Of a stretch of DNA of 8,396 nucleotides, positions 1 through 5,974 are shown piece after piece. The notes beneath the pieces are model-generated. The model searched no databases. It worked only from the letters and a program-made list of their open reading frames with translations, and had not been told where the DNA came from. Numbering within the stretch: position 1 is the stretch's first letter; each line of letters begins with the position of its first letter. The stretch is from Anaerofilum sp. GTDB lineage: Bacteria > Bacillota > Clostridia > Oscillospirales > Ruminococcaceae. A program made the translations under genes and the position numbers. The stretch covers positions 1 through 8,396 of the forward strand of contig JAHHUF010000074.1 in the NCBI GenBank assembly GCA_020024115.1, in the 5' to 3' direction.

Positions 1-769
1 CCCTCCCAACCATAATATATTTTTCTTTATGTGCTATGAGTTCAATGTTTCCGTAAATTTTTTGCAGGGATTTTTCCAGTTGTTCTTTTGTGCATTGGTG
101 CAGGTTTACCTGTTCAAGTAGTTTCCTCTCTTTCATTAAAACAAGAAAATCAGAATATTGCAAGGCAATGGATGGATTGTGTGTACAAAGCAAAACCAAA
201 CAAGGATGGTTTTGTGTATATTTTACAAGATAGGAAAACATTAAATGATGGTTTTCAAAGTCCAAAGCACTGTCTGGTTCATCCAATACAATAAATGAAG
301 GGGTACGCACCATTGTGCGTGCAAATAAAACAAGCTGTTGCTGTCCACCACTTAAAGTTAAAAAATCTTGCTGTGCAAAATGAGCAATGGATAGAGTTTG
401 CATAACATTCAATGCTTGTTGATAATGTTCGAGGCGCAGTTTTTCAAAAGGATGCAGTGTAGGGTAAAACCCCAGAGCAACAATTTCGATTGCAGGCAAC
501 TGAAGATTAACATTGCTGTTTTGCCCCACATATGCAATCTGCTGTGCGCGCTGTTTGATGGAAAGGCGGTTGATGGGGGTTTGATTTAGCTGACAGTTTC
601 CGGTAAATGGCTGCAGCCCGCAAATTGCACGGAGCAAAGTGGATTTTCCACATCCATTAGAGCCTAATAGAGTATAAATTCCGCTGGACTGAATCGAAAG
701 ATTGACCGAATCCACTGCACAAAAGTGCTTGTAATGGCAGGATAATTCTTGCAGTTCAAGTTTGACCAT
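1..769 (-). CDS. Iron-complex-type ABC transporter ATP-binding protein (FecE-like), 3' end cut by window
   Basis: This is the cytoplasmic ATPase that powers import by the permease and binding protein encoded just upstream. I translated it by hand from the ATG at 769: 256 codons stay open to the window edge, so the C-terminus is missing, although FecE-type proteins are usually about 250-270 aa and little should be lost. All ABC signatures are present: Walker A GSNGCGKS (residues 36-43), Q-loop Gln83, signature LSGGQ (139-143), Walker B FIVLDEP (159-165) and the H-loop His197 in CTHNP. The start is fixed by an AAGGAG six bases upstream. The first 14 bases overlap the end of the permease gene, which implies translational coupling. 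The family assignment comes from sequence motifs and operon context. The substrate (siderophore, heme, corrinoid or another chelate) cannot be read from the ATPase. Confidence 0.93.
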   Translation of the reverse strand, partial: MVKLELQELSCHYKHFCAVDSVNLSIQSSGIYTLLGSNGCGKSTLLRAICGLQPFTGNCQLNQTPINRLSIKQRAQQIAYVGQNSNVNLQLPAIEIVALGFYPTLHPFEKLRLEHYQQALNVMQTLSIAHFAQQDFLTLSGGQQQLVLFARTMVRTPSFIVLDEPDSALDFENHHLMFSYLVKYTQNHPCLVLLCTHNPSIALQYSDFLVLMKERKLLEQVNLHQCTKEQLEKSLQKIYGNIELIAHKEKYIMVGR

Positions 770-1742
770 ATTGTTCTCCTTTTCCGCACATCAAAACAAA
801 CAGACAAGGTGCCCCCAAAAAAGAAGTGATAATGCTGACAGGGATTTCACTGTTTCCAATACTCCGTGCCAGAATGTCAGCAAATAAAAGCAAAAGCCCA
901 CCAACCAATCCTGAAAAAATAGTTGAACAAAAACGGCTGGTTTTTATAAGCAGCTTTGCGATGTGTGGAGCAAGCAGCCCGATAAAAGAAATAAGCCCAA
1001 CCATACTCACCACAGAACCGGTCAGCATGGTTGCCAGCAAAAGAGCAGCCCAACGCACAGCCCACACAGGAACCCCAAGCATTTGTGCATCGGATGGATT
1101 TAGGTGCAGCATTAAAAGCGGACGCTGCAACAGGCAAAGCCCAATCAATCCAATTATAATAAAAGGCAAAGTTTTTAGCAACTTTGATGCGGTCATATCG
1201 GCAAAACTGCCCATTGTCCAAAATTCAATGGATGCCAATTGCTTTTCGGGGTCTGCATTTAGTTTTAGATACATTAAAAGTGCCTGTGACAGTGCATTGA
1301 TGGCGATTCCTGAAAGAACAACGCTGGAAATTCCTCGGTTTCCTGAAATTATTGCCAGACTAAATGCTGCAAACACAGCGATAACTCCCCCAACAAATGC
1401 CGAAAAAACAGTGATTGCTGCCGCTCCCCCAAAAAACAAAATAGAAACCGCAGCCCCAACAGAACAACCGGAAGCAACGCCGATGATGTCTGGTGAGGCG
1501 AGAGGATTTTGAAACACAGTCTGAAAGACACTGCCTGAAATGCCCAATGCAATTCCCGCAATCAATGCCATGAGAGTGCGTGGAATACGCAAAATTAAAA
1601 AAATGCGGGTTTCCACAGGGTCAATAAAAAGTTTATCCCACAGGATAGGGTATTTTCCTACTGTAAAAGAAATAACAACAGCAGCCCCTATCATAACAAG
1701 GGCTGCTGCAAAAAGATGAACATTTGACTTTGTATTTTTCAT
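756..1742 (-). CDS. Iron-complex-type ABC transporter permease (FecCD/BtuC family)
   Basis: This is the integral membrane subunit that forms the import channel, presumably as a homodimer because only one permease gene is present. The 328-aa product is hydrophobic throughout, with about nine to ten membrane segments beginning near residues 9-28. FecCD family landmarks appear in order: an RIPR stretch before a Gly-rich helix (52-70), QNPLASPDIIGV (78-89), FWTMGSF (174-180), GLISFIGLLAPH (249-260), which is the typical coupling-helix region contacting the ATPase, and a C-terminal SFLGAP motif (307-312). Length is normal for the family. The start codon comes 2 bases after the stop of the binding-protein gene. 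I see no strong Shine-Dalgarno there, so it is probably translated by coupling. The stop lies inside the ATPase gene. The family is confident; the transported chelate is unknown. Confidence 0.95.
   Translation of the reverse strand: MKNTKSNVHLFAAALVMIGAAVVISFTVGKYPILWDKLFIDPVETRIFLILRIPRTLMALIAGIALGISGSVFQTVFQNPLASPDIIGVASGCSVGAAVSILFFGGAAAITVFSAFVGGVIAVFAAFSLAIISGNRGISSVVLSGIAINALSQALLMYLKLNADPEKQLASIEFWTMGSFADMTASKLLKTLPFIIIGLIGLCLLQRPLLMLHLNPSDAQMLGVPVWAVRWAALLLATMLTGSVVSMVGLISFIGLLAPHIAKLLIKTSRFCSTIFSGLVGGLLLLFADILARSIGNSEIPVSIITSFLGAPCLFVLMCGKGEQYGQT
776..781 (-). promoter_or_regulatory. Ribosome binding site of the ABC ATPase gene, inside the permease gene
   Basis: AAGGAG on the minus strand lies 6 nt before the ATG at 769 and is embedded in the last codons of the permease gene. 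It supports this start and reinitiation by ribosomes finishing the permease. Confidence 0.8.
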
Positions 1743-1744
1743 AA

Positions 1745-2800
1745 TTATTTTGATGCCAGCATTTCGGCGGTTGGCTCAAATCCGTAAAAGGTTTTATAAA
1801 ATTCAATTGCATCTTTTTGGAATTGCTCAGAAGAATAAACATCAGTGTGCAAAACACTTGCCATCCACAAGCTGCCAACAATAGAGCCAGGAATAGGGGA
1901 GTCCCATGCTTCAATGCCGGAAGGCATTTGATAAATCTGATTGTTTTTTACCGCAGCAAGATTGGAAAGCTGCTCATCTGACAAAAGGTCTTGTTTGGTG
2001 TAAGATGCCTCTGGAGCGATTACAATAATATCAGGGTTCCATGCCAAAAGCTGCTCATAAGAAATATCGCTCCAATAAGAGTCCTCTAATTCACCTGCAA
2101 CATTTTGACCGCCTGCCAATTCAATCATCGTATGCTGATACATTTTTGCACCAGCGGTACTCAAATAGCTGCTGTTGCCAGCCAAATAAACGGTCGGTTT
2201 TTCTGCATCTGCAAATGTGGTGGTCAAAAAGGTTTGTTTTTCTTTGGAAAAGTCCAAAAGCTCTTGTGCTTTGTCAGAACTTCCGGTCGCTTTTCCCAAA
2301 ATGGACAAAGTTTCTGCCAACTGTTCTGTATTTTCAGGGGAAACAACAATCGAAGGAATACCCAGTTCTTCCAAATCCGCAGCACTGTTTTTTAATTTCA
2401 GTGGGAGAATTGCAAGGTCTGGTTTTAAAGCGGCACAGCCTTCCAAGTCAAATTCCTTTGCAGTGCCAACATTGGGCAAGTCCAACAACTGTGGTGCTGC
2501 AAGACTGTAAATGGGGCGTTTGTCTGCTTTTGCTTCAATACCAACTAGTTTATCTTGCTGCCCTAATGCAATCAGCATAGAACTGGTGATATAATAGCCA
2601 CTAACCAAAGTTTCCGGCTCTTGCTCAATGGTGATTTCTCTGCCGGCAGCATCTGTAATGGTAACAGGAAAAGCAGCTTGCTCAACGGATTGGCTTACAG
2701 AGGAACTGCTTTGTGCCTGAGAAGAACTGCCAGAGGAACACCCCCACATTGTAGCCAACAGGGAAGCTGCTGCTAATAAACAGCTGATTTTTTTTAACAT
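1745..2800 (-). CDS. Iron-complex-type ABC transporter substrate-binding lipoprotein (FecB/BtuF-like)
   Basis: This is the extracellular receptor that captures a metal chelate, heme or corrinoid and delivers it to the permease. The 351-aa precursor starts with a lipoprotein signal: MLKK, a hydrophobic stretch, and a lipobox-like MWGC with the acylated Cys at residue 21. A Ser/Gln-rich flexible tether follows (about 22-40). The mature part begins with FPVTITDAAGREITI (44-58), the classic first strand of class III binding proteins (PF01497 type). Later landmarks include KPDLAILP, the internal IELAGGQNVAG segment and WNPDIIVIAP. A WDSP motif (about 299-302) and a FYKTFYGF tail recall a subgroup found in anaerobes whose ligand is not always iron. 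AAAGGAG six bases before the ATG confirms the start. It is the first gene of the operon. Iron-siderophore, heme, corrinoid or molybdate-type ligands all remain possible. Confidence 0.93.
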   Translation of the reverse strand: MLKKISCLLAAASLLATMWGCSSGSSSQAQSSSSVSQSVEQAAFPVTITDAAGREITIEQEPETLVSGYYITSSMLIALGQQDKLVGIEAKADKRPIYSLAAPQLLDLPNVGTAKEFDLEGCAALKPDLAILPLKLKNSAADLEELGIPSIVVSPENTEQLAETLSILGKATGSSDKAQELLDFSKEKQTFLTTTFADAEKPTVYLAGNSSYLSTAGAKMYQHTMIELAGGQNVAGELEDSYWSDISYEQLLAWNPDIIVIAPEASYTKQDLLSDEQLSNLAAVKNNQIYQMPSGIEAWDSPIPGSIVGSLWMASVLHTDVYSSEQFQKDAIEFYKTFYGFEPTAEMLASK

Positions 2801-2806
2801 AATTTG

Positions 2807-2813
2807 CTCCTTT
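2807..2813 (-). promoter_or_regulatory. Ribosome binding site of the substrate-binding protein gene
   Basis: AAAGGAG on the minus strand, 6 nt before the ATG at 2800. It is a near-ideal site and fixes the start. Confidence 0.85.
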
Positions 2814-2821
2814 AATAACTG

Positions 2822-2847
2822 TCGTTATATTTTTAAAAACATAACGA
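2822..2847. promoter_or_regulatory. 26-bp near-perfect palindrome at the ABC operon start site, candidate operator
   Basis: The arms TCGTTAT (2822-2828) and ATAACGA (2841-2847) are exact inverse complements. The middle contains TTTTTAAAAA (2830-2839), also a perfect palindrome on the same centre (2834.5). Only one base pair of the thirteen (2829/2840) mismatches. It begins at the last base of the -10 box and covers the predicted transcription start, the usual place for a repressor to block initiation. A metal-dependent repressor (Fur-, DtxR- or MntR-type) would fit the operon's likely job. However, the sequence does not match any consensus I know well, so the cognate protein is not assigned. 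Confidence 0.6.
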
Positions 2848-2875
2848 TAATAACATAAGCCAAGATAATTGTCAA
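2847..2875 (-). promoter_or_regulatory. Sigma-A-type promoter of the ABC importer operon
   Basis: On the minus strand there is a perfect -35 TTGACA (2875-2870), a 17-bp spacer and a -10 TATTAT (2852-2847), five of six to consensus. Transcription should start near 2840, leaving a leader of about 40 nt. That is too short for a riboswitch, so control is probably through the adjoining palindrome. Confidence 0.8.
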
Positions 2876-3107
2876 TCTGGACAATAAATCTTTGTGAAAT
2901 TCGTGCAAACAGTACCAATAAAGTTTCAAATTAAATAACTAGAGACTATCTGAAAAGTCGAAATTTTTGTCTTTTTCTATATTAAATAGTACCTATTGCC
3001 TTAAAAATACTGGAAATTCGGCAAGGATTCCTCTGCTTTTTGGATTATATTTGCTAATTTTCTACAAAAAACTTGTTAATTTCTTAGTTTTCGGATACAC
3101 ACTAAAC
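2876..3107. other. Non-coding AT-rich spacer, possibly containing a small mobile-element remnant
   Basis: Between the ABC operon promoter and the terminator of the regulator gene I find no credible gene on either strand. The one open frame here (plus strand from 2967) lacks a ribosome site and runs antisense through the terminator and the regulator gene. The segment from about 2942 to 3102 has weakly matching inverted ends: TATCTGAAAA at 2947-2956 against TTTTCGGATA at 3088-3097 (9 of 10). This could be a decayed MITE or IS end, or chance in AT-rich DNA. Confidence 0.4.
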
Positions 3108-3153
3108 AAAAAGCACTGCAAACAACAATCAAAATTGAATCGCAGTGCTTTTT
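3108..3153 (-). terminator. Intrinsic terminator of the TetR-family regulator gene
   Basis: A perfect 12-bp stem joins 3108-3119 (AAAAAGCACTGC) with 3142-3153. It begins one base after the regulator's stop codon on the minus strand. The 22-nt loop holds a small inner 4-bp stem (3126-3129 with 3134-3137). On the minus strand the right arm ends in a U-run (CTTTTTGTTT). The A-run on the other side means it could also stop plus-strand transcription. It insulates the ABC importer operon from the regulator gene. Confidence 0.82.
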
Positions 3154-3154
3154 A

Positions 3155-3712
3155 TCATGCCAAAATTGTACGGATAGTCTGGGTGGCTTTTTCGGTCAGT
3201 TCATCAAAGGTGAAAGGCATTTTTCCTGCGAACCAATCCCGATACATATTTATAATTCCACCGGAAGAAAATAAAATCATAAACAAATATTGTTCGTGGG
3301 TGGTGGTTGAAAACTCTTTTTCATGTGCTGTCATATAATCTAAATAGATGTTGCGAAGTTTTTCCAAGATGGGAATTGAGACATTGGAAGTTAGCACCTT
3401 GCGATAAAATTCCAAGTCGTTCTCCAAAAGAATTTGCAGATGACGAAGTAAAATAGCAGGGTCATTGGCTTTGATGGAGAGTTGCTCTTGCAGTGCCTCT
3501 TGAATGGTACTGCAAGCAGTATCAACCAAATGATTTACTACATCCGGAACATCCATATAGTGTGCATAAAAGGTTCCACGGTTGATGTCCGCACGGTTCA
3601 CGATGTCAGTTACAGTGATTTTGTCCAATGGTTTTTCTTGCAGCAGGTCTGCCAATGCCATACAAATCAATTTTCGTGAACGAATTGCACTTTTGTATTC
3701 TGCTTTTGCCAA
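3155..3712 (-). CDS. TetR-family transcriptional regulator, probable TTG start
   Basis: This is a DNA-binding repressor, probably of the divergent exporter operon and of itself. The product is 185 aa from the TTG at 3712. An ATG three codons upstream (3721) is also in frame, but it overlaps the AAAGGA ribosome site, whereas the TTG sits 8 nt beyond it. The N-terminus carries the TetR helix-turn-helix at about residues 32-52 (ITVTDIVNRADINRGTFYAHY), one of the strongest family signatures. The C-terminal ligand domain ends with a GGIINMYRDWF segment and a later FTFDELTE, like the TetR_C_8 type (DhaS-like regulators) common in Bacillota. No ligand can be inferred. It is divergent from the MMPL exporter with twin palindromes between them, the standard arrangement for a local efflux repressor. 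A terminator follows directly. Confidence 0.93.
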   Translation of the reverse strand: MAKAEYKSAIRSRKLICMALADLLQEKPLDKITVTDIVNRADINRGTFYAHYMDVPDVVNHLVDTACSTIQEALQEQLSIKANDPAILLRHLQILLENDLEFYRKVLTSNVSIPILEKLRNIYLDYMTAHEKEFSTTTHEQYLFMILFSSGGIINMYRDWFAGKMPFTFDELTEKATQTIRTILA

Positions 3713-3720
3713 AAATATCA

Positions 3721-3726
3721 TCCTTT
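3721..3726 (-). promoter_or_regulatory. Ribosome binding site that favours the TTG start of the TetR gene
   Basis: AAAGGA on the minus strand lies 8 nt before the TTG at 3712. The alternative ATG at 3721 shares its first base with this motif, so ribosomes positioned by it could not use that ATG. Confidence 0.7.
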
Positions 3727-3732
3727 CTAATC

Positions 3733-3748
3733 AAATTTGTACAATTTT
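3733..3748. promoter_or_regulatory. Candidate TetR operator 1 (imperfect GTAC-centred palindrome)
   Basis: AAATTTGTACAATTTT is a 16-bp palindrome about 3740.5 with one mismatched pair. It shares the 11-mer AATTTGTACAA with the second site exactly 20 bp away. It lies just upstream of the tetR ribosome site, so occupancy would also block tetR transcription. Confidence 0.65.
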
Positions 3749-3753
3749 AAAAT

Positions 3754-3767
3754 AATTTGTACAAATT
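3754..3767. promoter_or_regulatory. Candidate TetR operator 2 (perfect GTAC-centred palindrome)
   Basis: AATTTGTACAAATT is a perfect 14-bp palindrome about 3760.5. A further half-site ACAAATTT recurs at 3771-3778, ten bases on from the one at 3761. Two sites on the same helical face suggest cooperative binding by two TetR dimers. I could not pick a clear tetR promoter, but any such promoter must overlap this region. Confidence 0.68.
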
Positions 3768-3793
3768 TAAACAAATTTTCAAAAAATTGATGG

Positions 3794-3823
3794 TTGAAAT
3801 ATTGCTGTTACTTTTACTATAAT
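3794..3823 (+). promoter_or_regulatory. Predicted promoter of the exporter operon
   Basis: -35 TTGAAA (3794-3799), an 18-bp spacer and a perfect -10 TATAAT (3818-3823), with transcription expected near 3830. It lies 27 bp beyond the nearer operator. Repression would therefore need extended binding (for example at the 3771 half-site), looping, or a different promoter inside the operator region. Confidence 0.65.
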
Positions 3824-3864
3824 CGTTACAGACACAAAAGTCAACATAAATATGATTTTGTGAA

Positions 3865-3872
3865 AGGAAGGG
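3865..3872 (+). promoter_or_regulatory. Ribosome binding site of the MMPL exporter gene
   Basis: AGGAAGGG, 11 nt before the ATG at 3884. A longer reading of the frame from a TTG at 3794 would place the start inside the promoter and has no such site, so 3884 is preferred. Confidence 0.75.
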
Positions 3873-3883
3873 AATTTGTATAT

Positions 3884-5947
3884 ATGGATTCGATTGCAAA
3901 ATTGATGTTGAATCATAAAAAAACAGTAGTTGGAGTATTTATGGTGCTGACAGTAATTTGCGTTATTCTGCGTGGCAAAGTTGGCGTAGACTATAACCTG
4001 ATGAATTATCTGCCCAAAGATGCGCCCTCTACAACCGCTTTGGATGTAATGGATGAGGAATATGCTGTAAAACCTCCAAACTGCCGTATTATGATGGAGA
4101 ATATCTCCATTCCACAGGCAATGGAGATAAAAAGCCAACTCAAACAGTTGGATGGTGTTTCGGATGTTCTTTGGCTGGATGATACCGTGAATGTATACGC
4201 TCCATTGGAAACAATGAAAGCAGATGCAGTAGAAGCCTATTATAAGAACGGAAACGCTTTGTTTACCTGTTATATTGATGAAGGCGATTTGTATGGGCAT
4301 TTGATGGATATTCGCAAAATTGTGGGCGAAGATGCAGCCATGAGCGGTGAGGCAGTGAATACCGGTATGGCAACGGAATCCACAACTGTGGAATTGACAC
4401 AGATGATGGCAATTGTTCTGCCATTGATTTTTCTGATTCTGCTCATCACAACCACTAGCTGGTTCGAGCCGGTGCTGTTTATGGCAGCGATTGGCGTTGC
4501 AATTGCAATCAATATGGGAACAAACCTCATGTTTGGTACAATCAGTTTTGTTACCAATGCAGCCGGAAGCATTTTGCAGCTGGCAGTAAGTATGGACTAT
4601 TCCATCTTTTTGCTGCATAGCTTTTCCCGTTTCCGCAAAACTGGTTTGAATGTGCAGGAAGCAATGGAAAAAGCTGTAAAAGACAGCTTTACTTCGGTCA
4701 CTTCCAGTGCATTGACAACCGTGATTGGTTTTGCGGCATTGATTCTGATGCGGTTCCGCATTGGCCCTGATATGGGCATTGTTATGGCAAAAGCAATTGT
4801 GCTTTCTTTGCTTTCTGTTTTGGTATTCCTGCCCTGCTTGGCAGTGCTTTGCTACAAGCTGATTGACAAAACCCAGCACCGCAGCTTTATGCCAACCTTC
4901 CACAAATTTTCCTATTTGGTGATGAAGGTAAAAGTTCCTGTTATGATTCTGTTTATTCTGTTTACCATTCCCTCTTTTATCGCAAAAGACAGAATCAGCT
5001 TTGCCTATGGTTCCAGCGAAATTTATGGCGACCCCTCCACAAAGATTGGTGGAGATGCACTGAAGATTAACGAGGAATTTGGCTTGTCCAATCAAATCGT
5101 CTGCATGGTTCCCAAGGGAAATTCCCCCGCAGAGCAGGCATTGGCAGACGCTTTTTCGGAAATTCCGGAAGTAACCAACGTTTTGAGTTATGCAAAAACC
5201 GTAGGCAGCAGTATTCCCGAAGAATATGTGCCAAAGGATAAACGAGAGCTTTTGGTGGGAGAGCATTACACCCGTATGGTTATCAATACCTCGGTGGGTG
5301 TTGATGGAAAAATCCCCTTTGCTCTTGCAGAAAAATTACGTGCAACAGCACAGCAATATTATCCTGACACCTACTTGATGGCAGGTGAGGCTGTCAATAC
5401 ATTGGATATGAAAAATACTGTCACCGAGGATAACACTCTTGTAAATGCAATTGCAATTGGAGCAATTTTCGTGGTGCTGACCTTCACCTTCAAGTCGGTT
5501 TCTCTGCCTGTGATTTTGGTGCTGGTGATTGAGAGTTCTATTTGGATGAACCTTGCAATTCCGTATTTGGTTGGAGAACGACTCAACTATATTTCTTATC
5601 TGATTATCAATACTGTTCAATTGGGTGCAACGGTAGACTATGCAATTTTGTTTACCAACAAATATCTAGAAAACCGCAAAGAAAATTCTCGCTGGCACGC
5701 CGCCCGCATTACTGTGCGTGAAACCATCGCCTCTATCCTCACAAGCGGAAGTATTCTGTGTATTTCGGGCATGATGTTGGGCAACCGTTCTACAAATGGC
5801 GTTATCAGCCAGTTGGGCTATTTGGTGGGCAAAGGTGCAATCCTTTCCTGCTTTATGGTTTTGTTTGTACTGCCCACCTGCTTGTGCTGGTTTGATAAAT
5901 TGATTCAAAAAACAAGCATTGGAATGAAATTTGAAAAAAATTATTAA
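3884..5947 (+). CDS. RND-superfamily MMPL-type membrane transporter
   Basis: This is a proton-motive-force-driven exporter of the prokaryotic MMPL branch of the RND superfamily (YdfJ-like), probably moving a lipid, hydrophobic compound or envelope precursor across the membrane. It is 687 aa with the classic duplicated 1+5 / 1+5 membrane layout. Helices lie near 13-30, five between about 174 and 325, one near 351-367, and five between about 520 and 670, with two extracytoplasmic domains (about 31-173 and 368-519). The Asp-Tyr proton-relay pairs of MmpL proteins are present in both halves (D238-Y239 and D585-Y586), as is a repeated GEAVNT motif (155-160 and 501-506), which confirms internal duplication. 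The product ends with a short basic tail. It lies 27 bp before the xxxLxxG-repeat gene in one operon and is divergent from a TetR gene. Drug efflux is an alternative role. Confidence 0.94.
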   Translation: MDSIAKLMLNHKKTVVGVFMVLTVICVILRGKVGVDYNLMNYLPKDAPSTTALDVMDEEYAVKPPNCRIMMENISIPQAMEIKSQLKQLDGVSDVLWLDDTVNVYAPLETMKADAVEAYYKNGNALFTCYIDEGDLYGHLMDIRKIVGEDAAMSGEAVNTGMATESTTVELTQMMAIVLPLIFLILLITTTSWFEPVLFMAAIGVAIAINMGTNLMFGTISFVTNAAGSILQLAVSMDYSIFLLHSFSRFRKTGLNVQEAMEKAVKDSFTSVTSSALTTVIGFAALILMRFRIGPDMGIVMAKAIVLSLLSVLVFLPCLAVLCYKLIDKTQHRSFMPTFHKFSYLVMKVKVPVMILFILFTIPSFIAKDRISFAYGSSEIYGDPSTKIGGDALKINEEFGLSNQIVCMVPKGNSPAEQALADAFSEIPEVTNVLSYAKTVGSSIPEEYVPKDKRELLVGEHYTRMVINTSVGVDGKIPFALAEKLRATAQQYYPDTYLMAGEAVNTLDMKNTVTEDNTLVNAIAIGAIFVVLTFTFKSVSLPVILVLVIESSIWMNLAIPYLVGERLNYISYLIINTVQLGATVDYAILFTNKYLENRKENSRWHAARITVRETIASILTSGSILCISGMMLGNRSTNGVISQLGYLVGKGAILSCFMVLFVLPTCLCWFDKLIQKTSIGMKFEKNY

Positions 5948-5958
5948 CTTTTATCAAT

Positions 5959-5964
5959 AAGGAG
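5959..5964 (+). promoter_or_regulatory. Ribosome binding site that decides the start of the repeat-protein gene
   Basis: AAGGAG lies 10 nt before the ATG at 5975. An earlier in-frame ATG at 5966 is only one base away from it and cannot be used efficiently. Confidence 0.72.
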
Positions 5965-5974
5965 AATGTGTGAT

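Noticed and set aside
826..1512. Open frame of 228 codons on the plus strand
   Set aside because: Antisense to the FecCD permease, with low-complexity composition and no ribosome site; the permease has clear family motifs.
2041..2580. Open frame of 179 codons on the plus strand
   Set aside because: Antisense shadow of the substrate-binding protein gene.
2800..2846. Possible riboswitch in the leader of the ABC operon
   Set aside because: The predicted leader is only about 40 nt and shows no multi-helix structure or cobalamin-type conserved boxes.
2853..2880. Fur-box-like GATAAT/ATTATC elements near the -35 of the ABC operon
   Set aside because: Only a single GATAATT-type half is present and the inverted partner does not match; the longer palindrome at 2822-2847 is a much better operator candidate.
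2967..3338. Open frame of 123 codons on the plus strand across the spacer and the tetR 3' end
   Set aside because: It runs through the tetR terminator hairpin and into the antisense of tetR, has no ribosome site and resembles no family I know.
3794..3883. Extended N-terminus of the MMPL gene from the TTG at 3794
   Set aside because: The extra 30 residues are Tyr/Lys-rich, overlap the promoter and its -10 box, and lack a ribosome site; the ATG at 3884 has one.
3779..5266. Long open frame (495 codons) on the minus strand
   Set aside because: It lies antisense to the MMPL gene; the translation is rich in Cys, His and Asn with no recognisable domain, typical of a shadow frame.
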